Both the position numbers and the translations under genes were made by a program. Positions 1-11,151 of a DNA stretch of 64,000 bases are shown here, piece by piece (within the stretch, counting starts at the first letter, position 1; each line of letters starts with the position of its first letter). The notes under the pieces are model-generated. The model had not been told where the DNA came from. It did not search any database and saw only the letters and a list, made by a program, of their open reading frames with translations. The DNA comes from Candidatus Mycoplasma haematobovis (lineage in GTDB: Bacteria; Bacillota_I; Bacilli_A; Mycoplasmatales; Mycoplasmoidaceae): assembly GCF_001645765.1 (NCBI RefSeq), contig NZ_LWUJ01000011.1, positions 124,001-188,000 of the forward strand. The letters run 5' to 3'.

Positions 1-417
1 CCTGATGAAGGTTTTTCAGAACCTCACATGGGTGAAGGTGTTGGTATTAAGCCGTCTAATTCGGAGATTGTTTCATTTATGACTGGTAAATTAGTTACTT
101 TATTTAAAACTAAACACGCTTACATAATTAAAGACGAAGATATTGGAGTTAGTGTTATGTTACATTTAGGAATTAATACTGTTGAGATTCCTGAAGAACT
201 TAAAGCTTTCACCACTAACAGATCAGAGGGTGACAACTTAGAAGCTAACACACCTTTATGTGAAATGAATTTAGAGGTTGTTCAACAACAAGAAAAAAGT
301 ATTGTTTCAGCTTTGTTAGCTATGAAAGAAGATCTTAATGGTAAGAAAGTATTAATTCATAAATCCCTTGGGGAAGTTAAAAAGGGAGAATTAATAATGT
401 CTATAGTTCCCGCTTAG
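1..417 (+). CDS. crr: PTS glucose-specific EIIA domain (5' end outside window)
   Basis: EIIA-Glc passes phosphate from HPr to the glucose EIIB domain during glucose uptake. The frame is open from base 1 and ends in TAG. The visible 138 residues show the family pattern: PDEGFS and MGEGVGIKP at the start, then the two active-site histidine contexts TKHAY and MLHLGINTV, and a C-terminal GELIMSIVPA. The upstream part is cut by the window edge, so it cannot be said whether this is a free IIA protein or the C-terminal domain of a larger PtsG. proS begins one base after the stop. HprK, which regulates the PTS through HPr, is encoded at 24973-25908. Confidence 0.88.
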   Translation, partial: PDEGFSEPHMGEGVGIKPSNSEIVSFMTGKLVTLFKTKHAYIIKDEDIGVSVMLHLGINTVEIPEELKAFTTNRSEGDNLEANTPLCEMNLEVVQQQEKSIVSALLAMKEDLNGKKVLIHKSLGEVKKGELIMSIVPA

Positions 418-418
418 T

Positions 419-1822
419 TTGTTTTCTAAGAAAGAGAACACAGCTAGGTGGTACGAAAATATTGTCAAAATTTCTGGGATAGCTTTACCAGGAATAGTTA
501 AGGGTACTTTATTTATTAATTCAAAAGGTTGAAATATATGAGAAAGAATTCAAGCTTTTGTAAATAAAGAATTTAAGAAAATAGGACTTAAGAATATTTC
601 TTTACCATCCTTTATTCCATTATCTGAAATTGAAAAAGAGAAAGCAAGTCTTACTGGTTTTATTCCAGAACTTTATTTAATTTCTAAGTCTACTGATCCA
701 GATACAAAAAATACTTTTTTGAGACCTACTTCAGAAATACTTTTTTCACACTTTTTCAGAAGCATTCTTAATAGTTATGAAGATTTACCTTTACTTTACA
801 ATCAATGATGTAATGTCTTTAGATCTGAGAAAAATACAAAAGCTTTTTTAAGAAGTTGTGAATTTCATTGGCAAGAAGCGCATACTTTACATTTAACTAA
901 AGAAGAAGCATTTGAATATTTAAATTTATTTCATGAAATCTACAAGAAGCTAGTTAAAGAGCTATTAAATATTGCTTTTTTGGAGGGAGAGAAAACAGTA
1001 AATGAGAGATTTCAAGGAGCTCTAAAGACTTTAACTTTAGAAGCTGTAATGCCTGATGGGCAGGCTTTACAAATAGCTACTTCCCATTACTTAGGACAAA
1101 ACTTTAGTAAGATGTTTGAAATTAAATTTACTAATAGTAATAATCAAAAAGATTATCCACATCAATTATCTGCTGGTTCTTCAACAAGACTTATTGGTGC
1201 TTTAATACTTTCACATTCTGATGATGAAGGATTAGTATTACCCTTTGATCTTGCAGATGTACAAATCAAGGTATTAGTAATTAATGGTGTAGTTAATGAA
1301 AATTCAGAGCTATTTAATATTATTAATAATGCACTTAAAGATTATTTAGTAGAGTGAGATTTTTCTAATAAGTCATTTGGTTGAAAAATTAAGAATGAAG
1401 AATTAAATGGCACTCCTTTTGTGATACTTTTAGGAGCTAAAGAATTAGAGAATAAAGTATTATTAATTAAATCTAGATTAGATAGTGAGAAAAAAGAAGT
1501 ATCTTTTGAAAATTTGAGTAATTACTTTAAAGAAGAAATTAAAGAATACAAGAATAAACTTCTTGAAGCTTCAAAAAGTAATTTAAAGAATTCTATAGTT
1601 AAGTGTAACACTTTAGAGGAAGTAAAGAAAGAAATATTAGAAAATAAGAAAATTGCTTTAGTTCCTTGGTTTGATGATGAAGAAAATGAAATTAATTTTA
1701 AGAATGAACAATGAGGTTTTTCGCCTAGGTGTATTGAATCTCGTTTAATCAATTCTAAAGAATTTTGTTTTTATAGTGGTAAAATAGCTACCGTCTACGC
1801 TTATTTTGGAAGAAGCTATTAG
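419..1822 (+). CDS. proS: Prolyl-tRNA synthetase (eukaryote-like type)
   Basis: Charges tRNA-Pro. The 467-residue product is intact only with TGA as Trp. The N-terminus has RWYENIV, followed by motif 2 elements LRPTSE and FRSEK, with FLRSCEFHWQEAHT downstream. The protein is short, lacks the bacterial editing insert, and ends in Tyr (FGRSY), as in the archaeal/eukaryotic-type enzymes used by mycoplasmas. The TTG start at 419 is one base after the previous stop and gives MFSKKENTARWY, matching the family start. pgi follows after two bases. No ribosome binding site is visible. Confidence 0.93.
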
Positions 1823-1824
1823 TT

Positions 1825-3105
1825 ATGTCACTTAAATTAAATACTTCTTTTCTTGTTGATATTAAGGAAGAACAAGTAATTAATCAATATAGAGAGAGAA
1901 TTGGAAAAATAATAGAGGGAGTTAAGAATAAGTCATTGGCTGGCGCTGAAATGCTGGGTTGAATGACTTGAGTTGATAAAGATCATTCTGGACTTATTAA
2001 AGATATTGTTGTTTTAAGAGAGAAATGATTAAGTAAAGGAGTAGAGGTTGTAGTTATTGTTGGAACTGGGGGTTCTTATATTGGTTGTAGAGCTGCCTTA
2101 AATTTCTGTAATAGCGCCTTTGAGAAAAGTAATTTTGAATTTATTTATTTACCTTCTTTTTCAGAGAGATATTTAGGTGAATTATTAGATTATTTAAAGA
2201 ATAAGAAGTTTTCAGTAGTAGTTATTTCTAAGTCTGGTACTACTCTTGAAAGTTCAGTATCTTTTAGAGTATTAAGGGATTTACTGGCTGAAAAAGAAGG
2301 AGAAGCATATGCTGACTATATAGTAGCTGTTACTGATAAATCAAAAGGAATATTAAGAGAGTTAGTAAATAAGAGAAGTATAGTAAGCTTTGTTATTGAA
2401 GATGATATTGGCGGAAGATATTCTACTTTAACAGCAGTTGGATTAGTGCCAATGGTATTGGCTGGAGTAGATGCTGAAAAAGTATTAGCAGGGGCCAAGA
2501 AATCAAAAGAAGAGAACTTTAAAGAAGGAAGTAGCGCTGCTACTTATGCTTCCATAAGACATTATTTATTTGATGAAAAAGGATTAGTTTCTGAATGTAT
2601 TGCTTCTTATGATCCTCAATTATCTTTCACTTTGGAAAAAATGAAACAATTATTTGCTGAATCTGAAGGTAAGGATAATAAAGGTTTGATGCCTGTATTA
2701 TTTAACTTTACTCCAGATTTGCATTCAGTAGGGCAACTACTACAAGATGGATTTAAGAGTTTTTTTGAAACTATAGTATTAGTAAATAAGCCTAAATATG
2801 AGATTTCACTTAATAAATCTAAATTTGATAATGATGATAATTTAGATTGGTTAGCAGGAAGAACTTTAAAGGAAATTAATAATTGTGCTTTTAGTGGAAC
2901 TATAGATGCACATTCTAAAGTAGGCAAGATTAATAATTTAGTTATTGAATTAGATTCTTGAGCTCCAGAAGTGTTTGGTTATTTTTATTTCTGATTATCA
3001 TTAGTAGCTATGTTTTCAGCTTATTTATTTGAAGTTAATCCATTTGATCAACCAGGTGTTGAAACTTACAAAAAACGTATGTTTGGTCTATTAGGAAAGC
3101 CTTAA
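1825..3105 (+). CDS. pgi: Glucose-6-phosphate isomerase
   Basis: Interconverts glucose-6-phosphate and fructose-6-phosphate in glycolysis. The 426-residue frame uses several TGA Trp codons and has the normal length for the short Gram-positive type. Visible signatures are [15 protein letters not shown], the sugar-phosphate loop [23 protein letters not shown], and a C-terminal [13 protein letters not shown]. The ATG lies two bases after proS. It supplies the step after PTS glucose import; fba and gapN for later glycolytic steps are also in this window. Confidence 0.96.
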
Positions 3106-3111
3106 TGTTTA

Positions 3112-4668
3112 ATGGATCTTTCCTTTTCTAAATGAAGGAGTTTAACAAGAATTGTTGGTATTACAATAACCACAACAATACTGATTTTTGCTATTGTTGG
3201 AATAGCATCTTCAGAATCTTCAAAATTCATATGAGCATTAGTATTTAATTATTTAGTAAGTGTAGTCCTATCCCTAAGAATTATTAATTCTCATAGAAGA
3301 AGTGATCTCTTTGTTGTACTTTACTTATTCTCATTCTTACTAGTTCCATTCATTAGTCCCTTTGTTTATTTCTTACTAGGATTTGATTCTGTACATATTC
3401 AGAACAATCCTAAATACTTAAAGATACTTCAAAAATACAAGAACTATAGTAGATATATTGAAAATAAAAAAATTAAGAATTTAAGTCATCTCTCTCATAA
3501 AGTTTTTTTTTACAACTTAATTAAACATGATGCAAATATATGTGGGAATAGTAAAATAACTCTTCTTTCAACACCTATTGAAATACTTCAAGAAATAACA
3601 TCTTTAATAAAGAAAGCTAAGCAATTTATTCATTTGGAGTTCTATATTTTTGGAGATGGCTTAGTTTCTGATCATATTCTTGACTTATTAAGAAAAAAAA
3701 CAGAAGAGGGAGTAGAGGTTAGATTAATGGTTGATTACCATGGTAGTTTTAGAAGACTTAGTTCTAAGACTAGGAAGAAAATAAAGAAATATGGAATTGA
3801 ATTAAGAATATTTAATCATTTCTTTAGATTTGATAGTCTTTGGTGACAATATAGGAACCATAACAAAATAATAGTAGTTGATAATAAATATGCTTTTTGT
3901 GGTAGTAGTAATATTGCAGACGAGTACTTCAATATTACTCAATTCTATTTTCAAACTACTGAATTAGGAGTAATTGTTGAAGGTACTGTAGTTAACTCTA
4001 TTAATGCTTTATTCTGTTCACACTGAGAGATGTGTTGTATTAAACCAGTTAAAGGAGATCCTTTAATGTTAGATGGACTTAACTACTTCAGAGAATCTAA
4101 TATTTCTGAAAATACTAATACAGTAATTCAAGTATTAAATGCTTCACCTCTTTCGCCAGAATTAATTATTAAAGATAATTTAGTACAGTTAGTCTCAAAT
4201 GCTAAGAAATCTATATTGATATCTACTCCTTATTTTTACCCCCCTAAAGATTTAATAAATGCTCTTAAACAAGCTAGTGTATCAGGGGTATCTATAAAAA
4301 TATTAGTACCTAAACAAACGGATTTTAGGAATTTCTTTAGGAGTTTAAATAGACAACTATTTACCTCTTTAATTCCAGAGAATATAGAGATATATGAATA
4401 TTTTGGATTTAATCATGAGAAAATAATGATAGTAGATGATGAAACCACTTACTTTGGTTCTTACAATTGAGACTATAGAGCTCTTTATCTAAATTTTGAA
4501 AATGCTTTATTAGTTAAATGTAAGAAGTTTACTTCTTTAATAACTAAGTTTGTTGAAAATCAATTCAAAAATAGCCACAAAATTGTTCTCTCTGATTTGA
4601 AAAAAATGAAGTCATTTGTTGCTTTTTCGCATGGAGTGTTCATAAGAATATTTAAACCCTTCCTATAA
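3112..4668 (+). CDS. cls: Cardiolipin synthase (phospholipase D family)
   Basis: Condenses phosphatidylglycerol units into cardiolipin at the membrane. The 518-residue product has two N-terminal hydrophobic segments (about residues 15-35 and 60-85) and two PLD/HKD motifs: HNKIIVVDNKYAFCGSSN and HEKIMIVDDETTYFGSYN. ATG 3112 is the first start after an in-frame stop at 3103; an ATG overlapping the pgi stop is in a frame that closes at once. The stop shares its last A with the prs start. Substrate specificity is inferred from the family. Confidence 0.92.
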
Positions 4669-5645
4669 TGTCTAATCTTTTTTTTTCTTTAAGCAAAGAT
4701 AATAAATTAGCTGAAGAAGTAGTTAAGCATTTAGGACTTAAATTATCTGAAATTCAAATAATGAATTTTGCAGATGGAGAGACTTTTGCTAAACCTTTAG
4801 TATCTGTAAGAAATAAGAATGTATTCATAATTCATTCTACCACTAAGCCAATAAATGAAAATTTAATGGCTTTATTAATTGCTTTAGATTCCTTTAAGAG
4901 AGCTTTGGCTAAGGAGATAAATGTTGTTTTTCCCTATTTATGTTACGCTAGACAAGATAGAAAGTTGCAAGGTAGGGAGCCTATTACTTCAAGATTAGTA
5001 GCAGATTTATTAACAACAGCAGGAGCTACTAGAGTATTGCTAGTAGAGATACATTCCAATCAAATACAAGGCTTTTTTAATATTCCGGCAGATACTGTCA
5101 CTACCATTTATCCTATAGCAGAGCATATAGTAAGAAATATTTCAGTAAAGGATTTAAGTATTGTTTCTCCTGATTTTGGTGGATTAAAGAGAGCAAAAGC
5201 ACTTAATAAATTACTTAATACTGATTTATTAATAATTGATAAAGAGAGAGAGACAGCTAATGAATGTAAAGCAGTCCATGTATTAGGAGAAGTTAAAGGT
5301 AAGAATTGTTTAATAATAGATGATATTTTGGATACAGGAGGAACTTTATTAGTTGCAGCAAAAATACTTAAAGAAAAAGGAGCTAATAAAGTAATGATAG
5401 TAGTATCACACGCTTTATTTAGTAGGAATGCTTTAGAGAATTTTAAAGTAGCTTGAGAAAGGAAAATAGTGGAAAAAATATATATTACTAATACCTTAGA
5501 ATTTAATAGTGATTGTCCCTTTATTGAAGTAATTTCAATTTCTGAGTTTTTGTCTAAAGTAATAAATATGTATATGAAGAATAAAGGCTCTTTAGAGGAA
5601 ATATATCAAGAATATGAGAAAAATATAAAACAAATATTAAGTTAG
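4668..5645 (+). CDS. prs: Ribose-phosphate pyrophosphokinase
   Basis: Makes PRPP from ribose-5-phosphate and ATP for nucleotide and NAD salvage. The 325-residue protein shows FADGETFAKP, YLCYARQDRK with the ATP-binding region, VEIHSNQIQGFF, and the PRPP-binding loop CLIIDDILDTGGTL. It reads through TGA at 5454. The ATG overlaps the cls stop codon by one base. The product feeds pncB, encoded at 34855. Confidence 0.96.
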
Positions 5646-5646
5646 T

Positions 5647-6858
5647 TTGGATTTTTTAGAGGAGCTTAGAGAAAGAAAATTAGTATTTGATCTTTCAGAC
5701 GAAGAGAAATTCTTATTTGCACTTAGGAATAAGAAAAAGATTTATTTAGGAATAGATCCTACTGCTCCTTCTTTACATTTAGGTAATTACTTAGGAATAA
5801 CACTCTTAAAGAGATTTATTAAAGCTGGTTATGAAGTAGTAGTACTTCTAGGAGAGATGACTTCTGCTATAGGAGATCCTTCTTTTAGAGTTAATGAAAG
5901 AGTTAGTTTAAGTAGTGAAAAAATTAAAGAGAATTTGAAGTCTATTGAAAGAGAAGTTAAGTATTTATTACCAGAAGCAGAAATAATTAATAATTATTCA
6001 TTTTATGAACAATTATCTATTTTGAACTTTGTTAAAGAGATGTGTAGTTGTATTAATGTTAATCATTTATTAGCCAAAGAATTTCTTAAAGATAGATTGA
6101 ATAAAGGTATTACTTTAGCTGAGTTTGTATATCCTTTATTTCAATCTTGAGATTTCTTAGTACTTTATTCTATGAAAGATGTAGCAGTACAGTTAGGGGG
6201 AAGTGATCAATGGGGGAATATTACTGTAGGAATAGATTTAATTAGGAAAAAAGTAGGAAGCAATCATATTGCTTCAGGTTTAACCTTTCCTTTATTATTA
6301 GATTCTTCTGGTAAGAAATTTGGAAAGAGCGAGAATAATGCTTTATTTCTTAATAAAGAATTGACTAGCCCTTACTCCATTTATCAATACTTATTAAATT
6401 TAGATGATTCATTAGTTCCTAATTTACTTAAACAATTAACTTTTTTAGAGTTAAAGGAAATAGAGAAACTGAAAGGTGTAATAGTAATGAAGAATACTTT
6501 AGCTTTTGAAATATGTAAAGATATTTATGGTATTCGGATTGCTAAGAAAATGGAGAGCATTTCTAGTAAGTTGTTTTCGGGAAAACTTGAAGAAGATTTT
6601 GATTTAATAAAGGGAGCTATTCCTACTATTGAAGTTACTGAAGCTATTACTTTTGCACAAGCTTTAAGGGCTTTAGGATTAGTTAGTTCTAATTCTGAAA
6701 TTAATAGATTAGTTAGTTCAAAAGGACTATTCCTATTTGAAGAAGTAGTAACCACTTCTGATTTAGTTCTTACTAGTGAGAGCTCCAATAAAGGTTATTT
6801 TTTACTTAGAAAAGGTAAGAAGAATTACGCTTTAGTACACTTTACATGCTGAAAATAG
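5647..6858 (+). CDS. tyrS: Tyrosyl-tRNA synthetase
   Basis: Charges tRNA-Tyr. The 403-residue class I synthetase has the HIGH-like PSLHLGN and the KMSKS-like KKFGKSENN, plus QLGGSDQWGNI in the tyrosine pocket. The C-terminal 70 residues (AQALRALGLVSSNSEINRLV) form an S4-like RNA-binding domain. The TTG start is one base after the prs stop. The TGA at 6850 is read as Trp, so the gene ends at TAG 6858 and overlaps the ffh start by 13 bases. Confidence 0.95.
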
Positions 6859-8165
6859 CTGCTAGAGGAATAATCTCTAAATTTGTAAAAAATAAATTTA
6901 ATTATTCTGAAATAACGGAGCAAGATCTTTCTCCTATATTAAGAGAAATAAGAATAGCACTCTTAAATTCAGATGTTAATTTAGGAGTGGTAAAGTCTTT
7001 TTTAGAGGAAGTTAAGAAAGATTTAATTAATAGATCTTTAGCTAAACATGAAGAATTAGATATTGTTGTATTTTCAACTCTAAAGTCTAAGCTTATTAAT
7101 ATTCTAGGTTCAGAGAATAAGCCATTAAATGTACAGAATAAGTTTTCAAAAATATTAGTAGTAGGTTTAAATGGTTCTGGGAAAACTACTACTGTAGGAA
7201 AGCTTAGTTATTACTTAAAGAAGAAGGGTAGTAAAGTAAAGAATTTTAGTTTAGATATTTATAGACCTGGGGCTTTTGAACAACTTAAGACTTTATCTGA
7301 TTCGGTAGATATTCCTTCTTTTCATATTAAGGATTTTAAGAATGAAATAAAGGAATGTATTAAGGATAATGAGTTAGATGTATTGCTTTTTGATAGTTTT
7401 GGATTATTGCCTGATAATAATAAATTAATAGAGGAAATTACACAAATTAAGAAATATATTAATCCTTCTGAAGTATTATTTGTAGCTGATGCTGTTTCTG
7501 GACAAGAATTATTAAATACAGTAAAGGTTTTTCATGAACATTTAGATCTTACTGGTTTAATAGTAAGTAAAGCTGATTCAGGAAGTTCAATGGGAGCTGC
7601 CTTTTCAATTGCTTATTTATTAAATTTACCTATTAAATTCTTAGGAGATGGGGAGAAGATCTCTAATTTATCACCCTTTCATCCAGGTCGAATAGCTAAT
7701 TTAATTCTAGGAGAGGGAGATATTCTTTCTTTAGCTGAGAAGATAGAGTCTGAAGCAAATTTAGATATTTCTCAGAAACTTGTTACTAGGATGTTTAGTG
7801 GTAAGTTTGATTTGGATGATTTAGTTAAGCAAATTAAAGATATGAAGAAAATGGGATCTTTAAGAAATATTGTTAAGTTTTTGCCAGGTAATTTTGATAA
7901 GAAATTACCTATGATAGAGGCGGCTGAATCTCAACTTCATATTTGAGAAATTTTGATTAATTCAATGACTCTTAAAGAGAGGAGAAATCCTAGACTTTTT
8001 AAGAAACAACCAAATAGGAAAGTCAGAGTAATTAAGGGTTCGGGAAGAAAGCCAGATGAATTAAATAAATTATTAAAGAAATGAGAAGAATCTAGAAAGA
8101 AAATAGAAGAATTATCTTCTTCTTTTAAAAAGGGAAAGAATCCATTTGCCTCTTTTTTCAAGTAA
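6846..8165 (+). CDS. ffh: Signal recognition particle GTPase Ffh, divergent G motifs
   Basis: Binds signal peptides with the SRP RNA and docks on FtsY. The 439-residue protein has an N domain (about 1-95), a G domain with P-loop GLNGSGKTTT and DIYRPGAFEQL, and a C-terminal M domain ending in a lysine-rich tail with KGSGRKPDELNKLLKKW. The G3 motif, normally DTAGR, reads DSFGL, and the TKxDGDARGG loop reads SKADSGSSMG. The rest of the frame is clean, so this looks like real divergence, not sequence error. FtsY at 24057 keeps more usual motifs. The ATG start lies inside tyrS. Confidence 0.93.
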
Positions 8166-8180
8166 AATTTGAGGAGATAT

Positions 8181-8257
8181 GCATCAGTAGCTCAGCTGGA
8201 CAGAGCATAAGCCTTCTAAGCTTAGGGTCAGAGGTTCGAATCCTCTCTGATGTGCCA
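8181..8257 (+). tRNA. tRNA-Arg (UCU)
   Basis: A 77-base cloverleaf. Acceptor stem GCATCAG pairs with CTGATGT (terminal G-U), the anticodon stem TAAGC/GCTTA encloses loop CTTCTAA with anticodon TCT, and the T loop is TTCGAAT. CCA is encoded. It begins 15 bases after the ffh stop and its 3' end overlaps a possible upstream GTG start of rpsF at 8252. Confidence 0.95.
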
Positions 8258-8272
8258 GTTTATAATTTTAAA

Positions 8273-8671
8273 GTGCCTAGTTACGAGATAATGTTAGTGG
8301 TGGATGGGGATTTAAGTGAAGCTAGTGCTCGTAGTAACATCTCTAATTTATTAGCTTTATTTGAAGGTCTTTCTTCTTATCAAGAGAGGGTTATTTTTAG
8401 TGATAGTTTGGCTTATGAAATTAAGAAGAAAAAAACAGGACATAGATTCATTCTTAATTTTGTGTTGGATGAGCCTTCTTTATTAATTGAATTTAATAGG
8501 TTAGCACTACTTAATAAATATATTCTTAGATCATTAGTAATAAATGAATCTAAAGATAGGGGATTTAGAGCTTTAAATAATCCTAAAAAAATAAGAGATT
8601 ATGAAATTCGTCAAGAAAAATATCAAGCATGACTAGAAAAGGGAAAGAATAAAGATATGACTAATCAGTAG
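8273..8671 (+). CDS. rpsF: 30S ribosomal protein S6
   Basis: Small-subunit protein that pairs with S18. The product (about 132 residues) begins PSYEIMLVVDGDL, the S6 first strand, and continues through TGHRFILNFVLDEPSLLIEFNRLALLNKYILRSLVI. GTG 8273 is chosen because it places YEIM near the N-terminus as in the family and lies clear of the tRNA; an in-frame GTG at 8252 would add seven residues and overlap the tRNA-Arg 3' end. The TAG stop overlaps the ssb GTG by one base. Confidence 0.88.
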
Positions 8672-9060
8672 TGACTCCTAAGGGTTATTTGATTGGTGTA
8701 TTAACTGTTGATCCTAAAGCTGGTAATGCAGGGCAAAATTCATATGCTAGATTCTCTGTTGTATGTAATGATAATTTTGCAAAAGTAAATACAGCTCCTA
8801 AGTCACATTTCTTTAATTGTGTGGCTTGAGGGAAGACAGCTCAATTTGTACAAAACTTCTTAAAAAAGGGAGATAAAATATTTGCAGAGTATTCTATTAC
8901 TACTGGTTCCTATACTAATGCAGAAGGAAGAGAGATAAGAACTTTTGATTTAGTAATATCAACTATTGAGTCTCTTAATTCTAGAGGAATTAATAAAGAT
9001 GAAATAAAAGTGGAGGAAGAAGATAATATTTCTATAGACGATATATACTCTAAAGATTAA
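8671..9060 (+). CDS. ssb: Single-stranded DNA-binding protein
   Basis: Coats single-stranded DNA in replication and repair. The 129-residue OB-fold protein shows GYLIGVLTVDPK, YARFSVVCND, HFFNCVAWGKTAQFVQNFLKKGD and a short acidic tail ending SIDDIYSKD. Start GTG overlaps the rpsF stop (TAGTG) and the stop overlaps the rpsR ATG (TAATG). The rpsF-ssb-rpsR order is the classic bacterial cluster. Confidence 0.94.
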
Positions 9061-9332
9061 TGGCAGAATTCGAAAGTAATAATACTGAGGTTGGTACGGA
9101 GGCCTCTCTTCTTAAGAAAAAAAAGAGAAAAGTTAAGAAGGTTTGCAGGCTTTGTAGGTGAGGTTGTTTGCATGTAGACTATAAGGATGTTGTTTTTTTA
9201 GAAAGGTATTTAAGAAATAATAGAATTATTACTCATAAAATTACTGGTAATTGCTTGAAGCATCAACATCAAATAGCTACAGCAATAAAAAGAGCGAGAA
9301 TAGTAGCTCTATTGCCTTTTGTTGGAGAATAA
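9060..9332 (+). CDS. rpsR: 30S ribosomal protein S18
   Basis: Small-subunit protein binding next to S6. The 90-residue product has a basic stretch KKKKRKVKKVCRLC, then DYKDVVFLERYLRNNRIITHKITGNC and the conserved end QHQIATAIKRARIVALLPF. The ATG overlaps the ssb stop. In many mycoplasmas rplI (L9) lies between this gene and dnaB; here dnaB follows with a 14-base overlap and rplI is absent. Confidence 0.95.
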
Positions 9333-10698
9333 TGTTTTTAGATATAACAAGGATATTCTAGAGGCGGAAAAAGGAATAATCGCCTCAATTTTTTATTATT
9401 TCTCAGAAGTTTCTGACTTAGTAAATATAGATTCAATACCAGTAGATATTTTTGTAACTCTTCCCACAAAAAGAATTTTTACCACTCTTAAAACTACACC
9501 TCCCACAGGAGGCAATTATGATCCCATAATTGTTTACGATAATTTAAAGAACTCTTGCTTAAATGATAAAGAATTAAATGATTGCTCTAATTATTTAGCT
9601 AATTTACCAAGAGATATACATTACTTCTCTATTTCGAAATATTTAAATTTACTTCAAGAAAACAAAATAAAGAAAGAATTAGATGCTTTAGCTAAGAGAA
9701 TATTAAGCACTAGTTTAAACTCAGATAATTTTAGTGATAAAGTAGAGAGTTGAAAGTTTAATTTTGAAAAAATAATAGGTCAGAGTTCTTCTACTAATTA
9801 CTCTGATTCTAAGCAAGCTATACAGAACTTTAAAGATTTGGCTTCAGAAGCCTCTAAGTCTACAAAAGTTAGTTATTTAAAGACTTGTTACAGAGATTTA
9901 GATAAGAAAATTAAAGCTTTATGTGCCGGACAGTTAGTAGTAGTAGCTTCTAGGCCGGGAGTAGGTAAGACTACTTTTGGCATTAATTTAATATGCAATA
10001 ACTTGGCTAATATTGAATCTTTTGGAGCAACTAAAGAAGCAGCAATAGGAGTATTCTCTTTAGAAATGACTACCCCTTCTTTACTAGAGAAATTAATAGC
10101 TATTGACGCTTCTTTAGAACTAAATACAGTGCAGAAGATTTTAGAGGGCTTAAGTATTTCTGATTTAGATAAAGAATTAATTACATTAAGTCAAGAAAAG
10201 ATAGCTAAGTGTAATTTATTATTCTGTGATGAAGCTAATATTACTATAGGTAAGATAGTATCTACTATTAAGACGTGAGCTAAGTTACATGATCTTAAGT
10301 TTGTAATAATTGATTATTTGCAATTAATTAATGTGCCTGATGATAGGAATAACTCTAATATGAACCAATATCAAAAGATTGGTGTTATTTCTAGGAGTTT
10401 GAAAATTCTGTCAATGGAATTGAATATATGTATAGTTGCTTTAGCACAATTAAATAGGAAGTCAGAGGAGAGGAAGGGTTCTGAGAAAATACCTATTCTT
10501 TCTGACTTGAGAGAGTCTGGTTCTATAGAGCAGGATGCAGATATAGTTATGTTTCTTTATGAAGAGAAGTCTTCTGGGGAGGAGCAAGAAGAGATACCCA
10601 ATACTATATTAAAAATTGCTAAGAATAGACATGGTCCCGTAGGGAATGTGGAATTCAAGTTTGATAAGTCTAGGGGACTATACAAACTTGCTAATTAA
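9319..10698 (+). CDS. dnaB: Replicative DNA helicase DnaB
   Basis: Hexameric 5'-3' helicase of the replication fork. The 459-residue protein has an N-terminal domain (EAEKGIIASIFYYF), then the RecA-like domain with P-loop ASRPGVGKTTF, GVFSLEM, the Walker B region VIIDYLQLI, and LAQLNRKSEER followed by DLRESGSIEQDADIVMFLY. The TTG TTG start at 9319 or 9322 lies inside the end of rpsR. The stop is two bases from the 3' end of the opposing tRNA-Leu gene. Confidence 0.95.
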
Positions 10699-10700
10699 TT

Positions 10701-10785
10701 TGGTGCACTCGGAGGGAATCGAACCCACACATCAAAAGATACTAGATCCTAAGTCTAGCGCGTCTGCCAGTTCCGCCACGAGTGC
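10701..10785 (-). tRNA. tRNA-Leu (UAG)
   Basis: An 85-base class II tRNA with a long variable arm and encoded CCA. Anticodon stem CTAGA/TCTAG, loop CTTAGGA, anticodon TAG. Last of five tRNA genes transcribed leftwards; it abuts the dnaB stop. Confidence 0.95.
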
Positions 10786-10792
10786 TTAAAAA

Positions 10793-10868
10793 TGGTGCCG
10801 CTAATAGGATTCGAACCTACGACCTACCGCTTACAAGGCGGTTGCTCTACCAGCTAAGCTATAGCGGC
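10793..10868 (-). tRNA. tRNA-Thr (UGU)
   Basis: 76 bases with encoded CCA. Acceptor GCCGCTA/TAGCGGC, anticodon loop CTTGTAA with anticodon TGT, T loop TTCGAAT. Seven bases upstream of the tRNA-Leu gene in the same cluster. Confidence 0.95.
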
Positions 10869-10869
10869 A

Positions 10870-10945
10870 TGGTGGATTGTAAGGGACTTGAACCCCTGAC
10901 CTCCTGCTTGTAAGGCAGATGCTCTCCCATCTGAGCTAACAATCC
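10870..10945 (-). tRNA. tRNA-Val (UAC)
   Basis: 76 bases with encoded CCA. Acceptor GGATTGT pairs with ACAATCC in the usual cloverleaf, anticodon loop CTTACAA gives anticodon TAC. One base separates it from tRNA-Thr. Confidence 0.94.
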
Positions 10946-10948
10946 AAA

Positions 10949-11025
10949 TGGCGATCTGTACGGGATTCAAACCCGTGAATGCATGCGTGAAAGGCATGTG
11001 TGTTCGTTCACTTCACCAACAGACC
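10949..11025 (-). tRNA. tRNA-Glu (UUC)
   Basis: 77 bases with encoded CCA. Acceptor GGTCTGT/ACAGATC, anticodon stem CATGC/GCATG, loop CTTTCAC with anticodon TTC, T loop TTTGAAT. Also the substrate for GatCAB-type amidation if used for tRNA-Gln; the gat genes are at the window end. Confidence 0.94.
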
Positions 11026-11031
11026 AATAAA

Positions 11032-11107
11032 TGGCGGCCACAGAAGGATTCAAACCTACGACCTACCGGTTAACAGCCGGTTGCTCTAATCGCTGAGCTA
11101 TGTGGCC
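11032..11107 (-). tRNA. tRNA-Asn (GUU)
   Basis: 76 bases with encoded CCA. Acceptor GGCCACA/TGTGGCC, anticodon stem ACCGG/CCGGT, loop CTGTTAA with anticodon GTT. First gene of the five-tRNA cluster; its promoter must lie in the 44 bases shared with the divergent gene at 11152. Confidence 0.95.
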
Positions 11108-11151
11108 AAACTATTTTTATTTTAAGCATTTTTTAAAATATTAGAAGCAAA

